Assembly (NCBI GenBank): GCA_032871835.1
Contig: CM065297.1
Span: forward strand, 35,961,098 to 36,025,097
DNA length: 64,000 bases
DNA from: Dipteronia dyeriana
Taxonomy: Eukaryota; Streptophyta; Magnoliopsida; Sapindales; Sapindaceae
Direction: 5' to 3'
Under the pieces are notes generated by a model, which was given only the letters and a program-made list of their open reading frames with translations, was not told the origin of the DNA and ran no database searches. Each line of letters starts with the position of its first letter. Position 1 is the stretch's first letter. Both the position numbers and the translations under genes were made by a program. Below are positions 1-10,618 of the stretch, piece after piece.

Positions 1-1393
1 ATTAGTTTTTAATGGTTAGAAAACTTGGTAATTCTCATTAATATTAAAATAATTATTAAAGAGTTTAATAAGTTAGATTAATAGGGTCATATATTTTTAT
101 TGACGTCGATTTCTGGATGTATGGAAAGAGTTAACAAGATTGTATTTTAGCTGTGATTTCAAAGAGAGAGAAGGAGAAAGTAACAGAACGCAAGTTTTAC
201 GTGGTAAAACTCCGATGACCAGAGAAACGTCCATGAGTGGCTGAATAATCAACCGAGCCAAAATCCACTATTGAAAATATTTACTTACAACTCTAGATCT
301 CTCTTTTTCTCTCTGTGTTTTTCTATATATCTTCTATAACGAGATTATGGGTCTATTTATATGTTCATAGGACCCTAATCTTCTATCTATAAGTAACGAA
401 AGATTTTTGTATTTAATTATGATTGGTTACTTGTTTGGAGTAGTCTGTCTTCTTTCCTATTTCGAAAACTTGTGTTGAGATCGAATGGGACTCTAGTTAT
501 GTAGTCCAATTAGGACTTATTTCCTTATATAGGCGTAGTCTTTTTTAAGATATAAATTTGTTGCTTGATTTGGAACTCTTTCTGTTTGGTATTCTATTCT
601 TCTTGGAATTCTTCTTTGATGTGGGTATCTTCGTACATTTCAACTTGGTAAACACTAACATAATAATCTGACCTTAGTAAATAGTTTACAAAAGATTATT
701 CATTAATAGATTAGTTTTTTAATTGTTAAAAATCATTAATAATTTATTTGTTATTTAGAATTTGTTTCTAATTAGTTAATGTGCTAGATAACTTGATTAA
801 AGTTAGTCGTTTAACCCTGTAGAATCTAGGTGCATTAACGGTAAATAGAAAACCATAATTATAGATTAGTGAGTGGGAGAGGGATATATGACATATATAT
901 CTCGCGGTCTTCATCATTAGTTCAACACCGTGAGATCCGAGTGGGGCCTCGTGACAGCTTTGCTTTCGTCCTCCCTAAGAAGGGTTTCCACAAAGGTCAA
1001 TACCAAGGTTGACTTCCTAACGGATAGGATTTATGAGGGTATTTCGGGATTGACCGACCCTAAGGCGGTAATTCTCGAGTTAAGCTCGTGAGATCTGAAA
1101 TGGTGGGTTACACTCACTAAGGTTTTGATTAAGTTTGTTAATTAAAAACCTGACTGAATGAACGATGGTTGAATGATAAGGAATAAGAGTTATTCTAGAA
1201 TATCATTTGATTGAGAATGTCTCGGTCCAACATGCAAAGACTTAACCGACCCTAAGGTAGCACTTCTTTGTGGTATGTTGGATTGTCGTGGTATAGTAAC
1301 TAGTTTACGGTAGTTCTAGTTCGTTAAACATGTGCATGCATCATGTTTAAATTTATGCCGAAGCACTCGCACTTGTTTCAATTAAATTACTGA
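1..1393 (+). other. Non-coding leader / LTR-like flank of Copia-1
   Basis: No coding sequence is visible. Around 190-275 is a motif (ACGTGGTAAAACTCC, then GAAACGTCCATGAGTGG and AAAATCCACTATT) also found in the SIRE-like LTRs at 18.66, 25.37 and 50.15 kb, so part of this stretch is probably a related LTR piece. The 13-mer ACCGACCCTAAGG occurs twice (1053-1065, 1245-1257). A TTATTTCAG splice-acceptor-like site lies just before the gag start, as in copia elements with a spliced leader. I found no LTR border or primer site, so the exact start of the element is unknown. Confidence 0.4.
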
Positions 1394-2272
1394 ATGAATG
1401 TTTTATTTATTTCAGCAATAATGTCTTCTGCATTACTTCAAATTCTCGCAAACGAAAAATTAACTAGTGATAACTACACTAAGTGGAAACTTAATATTAA
1501 TGCAATTTTGGTCACCAAAGACCTCAAGTTTGTGCTTACGGAGGAATGTCCTCCAGCGCCTACTGCTAATGCCACACAAACTGTTCGTGAGGAATATGAG
1601 CGATGGGTCTCATCTGATGAGAAGGCCCGAACATATCTGTTGGCTTATATAATAGACGTGCTTGTCACAAAGCATGAAGCAATGACTTCAGCATTCGAAA
1701 TCATGGAGTCATTGCAAGCTATGTTAGGGCAGCCCTCTGAGCAAAAGTGACACGAAGTTGTTCATTGTTCTATGCTTGCTCGCATGACGGAAGGTACGTC
1801 AGTTCAAGAACATGTCCTGAGCATGATGTCCTACTTCAATAAGACAGAAGTCAATGACGGGGCCATTGATGAACCCTGTCAAGTGAGCATCATACTAACG
1901 ACTCTTCTGAAGAATTTCGATCAGTTTAAGAGCAACTTCAAGATGAACAAGTTAAGTTTCATTCTCACACAGTTGCTTAATGAGCTCACTACCTTTGAGT
2001 CCTTGACTAAGGACAACAAGGGTAAGACGGGTGAGGCAAATGTTTCCGAACCATCTTACTCTAAAAATAAGAGAAATATGTCTGCTGGGAAGGCGAATGA
2101 TAAGCCTAAACCCAAGAAAGCCCAAAGAAAAAAGAAGTCTAAGAAAAGTAAATTTGATTTACTTGTTCTTGAGTCGTGTTTAGTTGAAGATGATTCTTCA
2201 CCCTGGATAGTTGATTCAGGGGCCACTAACCATGTTTGTTCTTCTTTACAGTTGACTAATTCTTGGACATAG
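1394..2272 (+). pseudogene. gag: Copia-1 gag and start of protease (decayed)
   Basis: Capsid polyprotein of a Ty1/copia retrotransposon, which would form cytoplasmic virus-like particles. The sequence opens with the typical copia gag pattern (ANEKLTSDNYTKWKLNINA). One in-frame TGA at 1748 breaks it, and the same frame resumes at once (SMLARMTEGTSVQEHV) and runs to TAG at 2270. A lysine-rich stretch (about 2098-2150) passes directly into FDLLVLESCLVEDD and then the protease active site PWIVDSGATNHVCSSLQ at about 2202. The CCHC zinc knuckle expected between them in this lineage is missing, so a small deletion is likely. It is continuous with pol downstream in the same frame. The gene is dead but recently so, because nonsense changes outnumber frameshifts. 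Confidence 0.85.
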
Positions 2273-2317
2273 CAAGATGAGCAATCCTTCTCAATACGTG
2301 TTGGGTAAGGGGATGTC

Positions 2318-4065
2318 GTGTCGGCACGAGCAGTGGGCGTAATTAGATTATGTTTTTGTAATAAATATATATTGTTGGACAATGTATATTATATTCCTGG
2401 ATTTACACGGAATTCGATTTCCGTTTCTAAATTGTTAGAACAAAAATATTCTGTTTCTTTTAATAATAAGTCTGTTATTATTGGAAATAATGGTTTGAAT
2501 ATTTGTTCAAGAATTAATGAAAACAATCTGTATATGTTAAGACCTTTAATACATACTATACTACTCAACATCGAAATGTTTAAGGTTAAAAAACTAAAAA
2601 CTAAACAACGTAAGATTTCTCCAGATAATGACACATATCTCTGGCATCTAAGGCTTGGTCATATCAACCTTGACTAGATAGATAGACTAGTAAAAAATGG
2701 ACCTTTAAGTGAGTTAAAGGTTTGCACCTTACCTGTCTGCGAATCTTGTTTGAAAGGTAAGATGACTAAGAGAAATTTTACTAGAAAAGGGCTTAGAGCT
2801 AAAGAACCGCTAGAGCTTATACATACAGACGTCTACGGACAGATGAATGTTAAAGCTAGGGGTGGTTATGAGTATTATGACACCTTTATAGATGATTACT
2901 CAAGATACGGATATGTCTACCTAATGCACCGGAAGTCGGAAATATTTGAAGTGTTCAAAGAATTATGAGCTGAAGTTGAGAATCAATTAGGTAGGACTAT
3001 CAAGTCACTACGATCGGATCGTAGAGGTGAGTACCTTGACCAAGAGTTTGAAGAGTTCATGGTGGAGCATAGGATAGTTTCCCAACTCACAGCATCGGTA
3101 CACCTCGGTAAAATAGTGTAACAGAGAGGAGAAATAGAACCCTAATGGAAATGGTGAGATCTATGATTAGTTTCTCATCATTACCAAATTCCTTCTAAGG
3201 ATATGTGTTACAAACAGCGGCATACATTTTGAATGTGGTGCAAATACAAATATGTTTCTAAGACTCCTCTAGAGTTATGGAATGGTCGTAAAGCTAGTTT
3301 GCAACATTTCCACTTATAGAGGTGTCCAGCACACGTGCTAAAGAATAGAAGTGGAAGGCTAGACTCCAAGTCTGTGGTCTGTCTGTTTGTAGGATACTCC
3401 AAGGAGACCAGAGGTGGACACTTCTATAGTCCCGAAGATAACAAAGTATTTGTATTGACAAATGCAACGTTTTTTTAGGACAGTTATACCAGTGACGATA
3501 AACCTTGTTCTAAGATTGTATTGGATGAGTTGGAGCCTGGTGACACTAGTGATTTATCAACAAGAGTTATTGATCCACAAACATCTGAGAGTCAGATGGT
3601 TCTTGATCATGATACACTACCACCTAGACATGGTGAGAGGGTTGTGAGACAACCTAAACTCTATTTATGTATAGGTGAGGGATAAGGTGTTGTCTCTGCT
3701 GATAGTGTTGATGATCCATTGGCATTTAAGAATACAATGGAAGATCCTGATAAAGAGGAATGGCTTAAAGCCATGAATCTCGAGATTGAGTCCATGTACT
3801 CTAACTCAGTCTGGGATCTTGTAGACTTACCGGATATAGTAAAACCCATAGGGTGTAAGTGGATCTACAAGAGAAAGAGAAGAGTAGACGGAAAGGTTGA
3901 GATCTTCAAGGCAAGGCTAGTGGCCAAGGGTTATACCTAGAAAGAGGGGTCGATTATGAAGAGACCTTCTCGCCAGTAGCCATGTTTAAGTCTATTAAGA
4001 TTTTCTTATCCATTGCTGCCTATTTCGATTAAGAAATTTGGCAAATGGACGTCAAGCATGCATTC
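2318..4065 (+). pseudogene. pol: Copia-1 pol: GAG-pre-integrase, integrase and partial RT
   Basis: Remains of the copia pol polyprotein in the same frame as gag. In order: ISVSKLLEQKYSVSF (protease-integrase linker), GAG-pre-integrase motif YLWHLRLGHINLD at 2635, CESCLKGKMTKRNF zinc region, integrase core LELIHTDVYG...FIDDYSRYGYVYLMHRKSE at 2810-2950, then the decayed GTP..N..TERRNRTL block near 3108-3150, and RT start EWLKAMNLEIESMYSNSVWDL at 3758. Stops are at 2675 and 2966, and a frameshift at about 3940 separates KARLVAKGYT from GVDYEETFSPVA. It ends abruptly in the RT motif MDVKHAFL at about 4066, where the sequence jumps into LTR. The RT YVDD box, RNase H and PPT are absent. It cannot be functional. 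Confidence 0.85.
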
Positions 4066-5207
4066 TTAGGTAACAAGGGTCACGGTTAATTAATTGGATT
4101 GTCCAATTAATTGTGTTACAAAAGTAACACGTATATATTCAGAAATTAATTGAATAATGAGATTATTTAATTAATGAATATTAATAGTTAAACTAATTAA
4201 ATAATTAGATTATTTAATTATATTGATAATTATGAATTATTTATTAACTATTAAATGAAGGGTGTTAGTTGATATATGGATTTAGGTGAAGAAAAAATAA
4301 TATGATTATTTTATTTTACTAAATCATTTATCTAAGTATTTGAATTTAAGTTCAAATTTAAAATACTTATTATCACTTTTAATATATTAGATATATTTGA
4401 AAAGGATAATTAAAAGATATATATCAATTAATAACACAAGAGATTGCATTGGATGCAAATTGGTGTGTACATGAAATAATAGTCAAAAGAAGAATTTGTA
4501 TAGGATGCAAATACTTAATACATATATGATATATATTTATATAGCAGAGGCGATATAAATATAAAAATGATGGTGAAAAACAAAGTAAAAAAAAAAGATA
4601 CATGTTTTTTTGTGAGCATCAGTGATATATATATATATATATATTGTGAAGCAGTGCGTAGATATATATATTATGTGTGCAGCAATAATAAATATATATG
4701 TTAGTGATATAAAGTGAGCAGATTTTTTTGGTTTTTGCTCTGAGAATTGAATTGGCAAGCAAAGTGCAGGGCGTGAGAAACAAAGAAAAAAAATGTCAAA
4801 AAGAAGTTTTTGAAAAATAAACATATATATATATATATAATATTGTTTCATGCTTTTGTGTTTTTGAAACATATAGAAGAAAGAGTTTCTTTAATTCTCT
4901 CTACATCCTTCATTCAAATTTTTGAGACCGTGACGCGCCCACACACAGGTACCAATCACGGGAGGTAGCGAGGAAGATCGAGTGGTTTAGACAAGAGCAT
5001 ATCATAAAGTGAAGGAGACTCCAAACGTTGGTAAGATTTTCTTCTTTTGATTTTATTGATTACAATTTCCTGTGTGTACATATTGTATGTATTAGTTCCG
5101 AAAAATAATTACGATCCAAAGTTCACTGGTCCCAGATATAGATTATGATCTGTTAAAAAATTTTAAAACCTAGTTCTGTTGTGTAACCGGTGAACGGGGT
5201 TCCAACA
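4066..5207 (+). mobile_element. 3' LTR fragment of Copia-1 (same family as Copia-Y LTR)
   Basis: From TTAGGTAACAAGGG this stretch follows 46379-47587 (the second part of the Copia-Y 3' LTR) nearly base for base, with insertions and deletions mainly in AT microsatellites. It ends in GGGGTTCCAACA, matching the Copia-Y LTR terminus GGGGTTCTAACA. The first ~1 kb of the LTR and the end of pol are missing, so one deletion fused RT to mid-LTR. TTAGG is shared by both sides of the break, suggesting a microhomology-mediated event. Low-complexity AT runs lie at 4625-4645 and 4823-4840. Confidence 0.8.
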
Positions 5208-6934
5208 TTTTCAAAGTTATTTTTGGAGTTCACCCTTCCTGTGAAACCATGATGAGATGCTTTGATGTGTGCTCTATAGATAATATGCATTAATCACCAA
5301 ATTTTTCACTAACTTATTACCATTTAGAGTATTGTATTGCATTTTTTTAAATGTTTTGACATGCTCTTGATGCAATGGTGGATAGAAGCTTAGTCGGATA
5401 TCTATGATTAATAGTGGAAACTACCTTTGTGAGTTCACTTAGCCAAAAAGCGCACATAATTGACATTATATGAATATTTTGTTCTACTCTTTAAACACTT
5501 AATAGATTCTTAGCATTAGATTCGATCTCTATAGGTTGTACATTGAGCATTACAGAACATTCAAAGATTCCACATGTTTATCTTGGTATTGAGTAAGACG
5601 AACCAGTGGAAGTGATTATTAGACTATGTGTGCTTGAACTACTTAAAAGGCCTTAAATATTATCTACCCTCTGTGTGTGCTCCATAGCCATGTTTGAAGC
5701 CAAACACTAAGTATGTTTTTTTATTTTCCACCGCATTAACTATAACCCATGTTGCCTATATCATAGCCATACCTTATAGCTTGGGATCATGATTTGAGAA
5801 TGTGATAGTTCTGCACGTGATTTTTGTACATATTTCAATCAGAGGCCGATGAAGGAGAGAGTCGTATTCAATCCAAAAGAGTAAGTTTAATAGTAATAAA
5901 TTTTTATGTAAGTCTCTAATTCTCAAGTATGAATTCAATACCAGATTTGTTTAGAAAAATGAAAAAATATAAATAATAAAAAAAGTGAAAGAAAAGTTGC
6001 CACAAAAATAAATGGCTTCGAGAGAATCAAAAAAAGATTGTTAATGGGTGCAATTATTATATTGCAAAGGTTGTATCAACTTTAGAAGAGTTTGATATGA
6101 GGGAAATGGTGAATTTTGAAGAAATGGACATAAATAAGTGGCAATATTCCACTTACAATGAAATCAATGAAGACCAAGAGGTTTGTGAGAAACGGTAAAG
6201 GTAATTGAAGACTCTCATGCTATGGTTATAGGTTTTTGAATTTATTAATTTCATAGCCCCATTACAACCTTAATTAATGTCTAACTGATCTGCTGGTTAT
6301 CCTTGCTATGAATGTATAAGTGAATCATGTGTTTATCTTGATCATATTGCTTGATTCTTTTCATGAGATCTTTTGTATATAAATCATGTGTTCGTTCATT
6401 AATATATTCATATGTGATCATGACTTGAAAATTTCTTGTGCATAACTTCTATCGCATACGCTTGATGAGTCTAATTGCCTAGGTTCTGTGTTAATTAATG
6501 AGAGATATCTTGAAAAAATTAGAGTCGAGGCGAATTACATATATGTTATTTAGCGAATGTGACTTTGAAACTAGAACGTCTTGTGTGTGGGTTTTTCATT
6601 ACAAATTTGAGCAATGCATTTAGTTTTATGACTTAACTTTAGTCTTTACTTATTGGCTTTTACATGCATTATTTCAACATGGTCACAATTTGAATGCATT
6701 TTAGAAGATTGGTATTTATAGGATACTTTTGTAGGAGTCGTAGATGTAAACCCTTAGGAGACAACACTCCTTCTACTAGGGTCACCTAGAGGTTCAAAGG
6801 CTGGTAGAATACACTCAGTAATATCATTTTCCTTACGAAAGTGGCTTAACTAGGATTGTTATTTCGAAGATTAGTTGTAACTTTTTTTTTCTAAGTATTA
6901 TCGAGAACTAGCAGACGATAGGTTTGGGGGTATT
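5208..6934 (+). mobile_element. Athila-A 3' spacer (non-coding)
   Basis: Long non-coding stretch ending in a polypurine-like tract GGTTTGGGGG (6921-6930) just before an LTR start. It resembles the Athila-B spacer at 20.9-23.5 kb in phrases such as ACTTAAAAGGCCT, GAAGCCAAACACT and CCCCATTACAACC. These are signs of the long 3' untranslated spacer typical of Athila elements. No ORF of substance. The rest of this Athila element is missing: Copia-1 sequence abuts it at 5207/5208. Confidence 0.55.
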
Positions 6935-9900
6935 TGATTAGTCTATTTCTATATATGTTTTTCACCTCTATTCCTTACATAATAAGGTTGTCTCTTGAGT
7001 ATTCTAAGGTGTTTAATGTGTTTATTTAGCATGTAGGTCATTTTCCTTAAGATGAGATGTTTATTGATATTTTTAAGGAGAATTGCTTTAACGAGAAGAA
7101 AAAGGCAAAATCTGTCATCAACTGCTGTATGGGTCGCTGCCCTTACAGAGCATCAACTGCAGTATAGTCAGCGGTGATTTCTAGATGTGTTGTTCTTTCC
7201 AACTGTGTGTCATACCACAGCCTAGTATAAGTTTCAACTATAGTTAACACCGCGTAAAAGTCAAGAGAGCACATTCTTGTGAGTACTGCAGTCTATACAT
7301 GTGTCCCTGCCGTGGTACAGGGAGCACTCAAGCATATTCTCTGTTTATTAGGCAAATCTGAAACCCTTTTCTATAGAGGACCTATAAATTTTTCTTATTC
7401 ATTTTCTGCAGAAGGAAGCCGACAGTTCTCAATTATTATTTTCTCTGAAACAAAACACCTTACACCATTCTCTCTTATTCATCTTTGCACATTGAAGATT
7501 CGAAGACGAAGAAGAATGCAACATTGAAGACTTGAAAAAATCATTGGAGACCTCAATGGGTTTTAACAACTATTTCTATTCTCTTATTATTTTCAAAATG
7601 TATAACTAAATCCATACTAAGGAATCGATGTAAACTTATGATTCAAACTCCATATTTTTATAATTAATTCAAATCCTGATTTATTTAATTCATTATATGT
7701 CTTAATTTTTTACTTGTGTTAATCTATGAAAATTAATTAATACTTGTCGAGGGTTTTGGTAATTTATTAATTGCGACTGCGCTATAGGAATATAGGTTGT
7801 CAAAATTACTTTTTTTCAATTGAATGAGTTCGATTGTTCCTTGCATAGGAATATGCTAGACAATTTTGGTTCACAAATTCTTGCCCGTAATTGTTGAGAT
7901 TATGCTCAATAGCAAGAGTGTAATAATGTATTTGACATCTTTTCATATTAACAAAGTGATTTCTAGTTCAAAAAATCTTATAGTATTTATAGATTAGTTA
8001 TTATAATTGTCAAACGTAAATAATCGTAAGGTCAAAAGACTAAGAGAAATGAAGAATTGTTCATATAACTAGATATGTATGAGGTAGACACAATTCTTTA
8101 GTTAGTCTTGAATAGTATTCACAACTTAAGATAAAGGTTGGGCGTCTTTAACTTGTTAAAGTAGTAGATTCTTTTGCTAGCATTTGAGTGAGATCAAATA
8201 TGTTATGATGAGGCTAAAATCATCAAAGTGTAGTGTCTTTAGACAAAAGAATTTAGTGCACTAGGTGCATTGAATAAGATCACAATGAAAAACTTTATCC
8301 AGAACCATCAATGGATAAAAGTTTTCACTTAAGGACAATCAGAGAGTCTATCTCAATCCTGAGATAATTGATGGACTTATGGTTACAAGTGTTGTCATTT
8401 GAGTTGTCAATGAGTACAATTATATAGCACAGTCTATCCTCGATAGTTTGGTGGTATTCATTTGTTAATCGATAGAGGACTTCATTTATAGATAAGTGCA
8501 TCGTGGCTCCATTTATTAAATGTGTGTACAATATCATCATATATATATTTTGAGGTATTGGATATTAAATCTTAACGTTAAGTTTTCAATAGTATCTATT
8601 GAAATATGACCTCTGGACAAGTCAAAATATCAAAGTTCAAAATGTGGTCTTCTGAGTAAATATAGTAACTAGGAGAGCTATATTGTACGAGTGAGAAATA
8701 TTTACTTAATCTATCTTTATTTAAGAGTTCAATTTTAGTTCTTTAGTGGAATGAGCTAAAATTAATAGATCAAACCTAAGTCAGTCATTTGTTGATTGTG
8801 ATTAGATTATATCTATTGAAGCTTAAATTTAGATAGCCTGCCAAGATACCCAATCCACATGAACTTGCATTGATCACTTGATATATTTTGTCGGACTAAT
8901 TTGTAGGTCCATCTAGAATAGTTTTTGGATTTCGGAATCCATAAATTTTGGAGAGGTGTGATCATGTGTCATCAAGACATGCGGTAACTCTTGAAATGCA
9001 TGGAATGGGTGGCCAAGGATGTGAGAGTTCTTGGGCGGCTTGATTCCATTAATACATTAAGACTATAATTTGCACATTTTAATTAAATGGGCTGTTAAGT
9101 TATATTAATGTAATAATTTAAGGCATGTGGACTTGGTTTTTTTAGTAAGAATGAGTCTAGTTCACATGTGGACTTTTTATTAATGTCCAATGTATTTAAT
9201 AAAATGGAAAAACAAAATACTGCCCATGATATTGGCTTAGGCGGCAAGAGCTAAATTAATTAGCCTAATATATTGTTTTTGTTTCATTATTTAATTAAAT
9301 GGAAGTTTATTAATTAATTATTTAATTAAAGTAAAAAAAAAATTCTAACTAGGAGAAGGTCTCTAAGTGTCATACTATTGTTGGTAGTATGATAAATATC
9401 AAAAATATTATTTGATAAGTAGATAAATAAAAGGAATTTATGAAGCTAGTCAAATTAGGAAGTCTTTGATATCTATCAAAACTTTAATTGACAATTGGTC
9501 AAATTATGAAGTTTTTGATCAAGTCACAATATGATTGATATTCAATAACTTATTGGATAATGCACTGAAGAGTTGGAAAAGGGTTGAATTCAAAAGTTAA
9601 TAGGAGTTTTGTTGAAAAAAAAATCCTCCTTGTGTGAGGATTTTCGGTCACCTATATATATTCCCATCAAGGAATTCGGCTAAGAGAACTTAGGGTCTTG
9701 AAAGAGTTTTTTTATTTATTTGAAAAAAAAAATCATCCAACTCAAAGAAAGATGTACGAGAATTCGGCCAAGAGGAGAAGAAAAAGGGTGTGTTTCTATT
9801 TTCGATAGTGCAATAGTAGTTTTTATATCAAAAGGCTTTGTGCACAACATCGAATTTGGTTAACGCAAGTTTTCGATCAAAATTTGAGAATTCAAAGTGA

Positions 9901-10609
9901 CCAAATGTTCTTTGTTTTTCTCTAGGAGGGTTATTGTGACCAACAAAAGAAAAAGTTTTTTTTTCCATCCTTTGGTATACAATGCAAAGAAAAGTAGCAC
10001 ACACTCCTAGGTGATTCACGTTCATGATTGGATTGGAAGATCTTACGGTTTAAATTCGACACAACATCAATCTTCACATGAAAAAGGCACGATACCTTTT
10101 AATTATATGTTAATTAATCAAGGGTTAAGGTTCTTTTGATTTAAAGGAAATTTTTTGAAATATACCAATCAAATTTTCTACTTCCACCATTTGTTTTTGC
10201 TACAGTAATGGGTTTTAGGTAATTGCTCAGACCTTGGAAAAGGGTGAGTAGTGGTATAAAACACGTGTTTAAGCCCTAGTAGGAATAGTGGTAATACCAT
10301 ACTAAAGATGAGAATGAAACCTAAATTTGGATTGAATCTTGTTAATGGAATTAATTGATGAACATTGAGTACCTAGTTTTTCCATCACTAGCATCGGTTA
10401 CCTAGTTTTTCCATCACTAGATCATAACCAACGTTTCTTAATTGCTTTGTTAGTTTAATTCATAATTTAATCTTTATTCAATTCTCAAATCAATCTTTGG
10501 TTACCTTTTCAATTTAACTTTAATTAAATTTAGTTTTCAAAGAATAAATCACTTTTCCTCAATGGGATGATCCTTACTTGTTGTTGTACAGTTCTTTAAG
10601 ATTCGTGCA
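6935..10609 (+). mobile_element. Athila-A 3' LTR, interrupted by a solo copia LTR
   Basis: Starts TGATTAGTC right after the PPT GGTTTGGGGG. A TATA-like CTATAAATTTTT lies at 7380. The tail (CTCAATGGGATGATCCTTACTTG...ATTCGTGCA) is like the U5 ends of Athila-type LTRs. Without the nested 2313-bp solo LTR and one TSD copy the LTR would be about 1.36 kb. The tetrad CCTAGTTTTTCCATCACTAG occurs twice in tandem at about 10370-10420. The right edge is approximate (10609-10618), because Athila-B begins immediately after. Confidence 0.55.
7892..10204 (+). mobile_element. Solo LTR of the Copia-X family
   Basis: 2313 bp beginning TGTTGAGATTATGCTC and ending GCTACA, flanked on both sides by the 5-bp target duplication GTAAT (7887-7891 and 10205-10209). 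It matches the 3' LTR of Copia-X at 56263-59413 over most of its length, including the opening (TATGCTCRATAGCAAGAGTG) and the ATTGGATTGGAAGATCTTACGG region near the end. No internal sequence remains, so it is an LTR-LTR recombination product. It sits inside the Athila-A LTR. Confidence 0.9.
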
Positions 10610-10618
10610 CTTGTGAGT

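Noticed and set aside
7279..7527. 82-codon ORF near a TATA-like box
   Set aside because: It lies in the LTR of Athila-A around the presumed transcription start. No similarity recognised.
5208..7560. A host gene between the elements
   Set aside because: No ORF with domains, and phrase similarity to the Athila-B spacer plus PPT and LTR start mark it as Athila.
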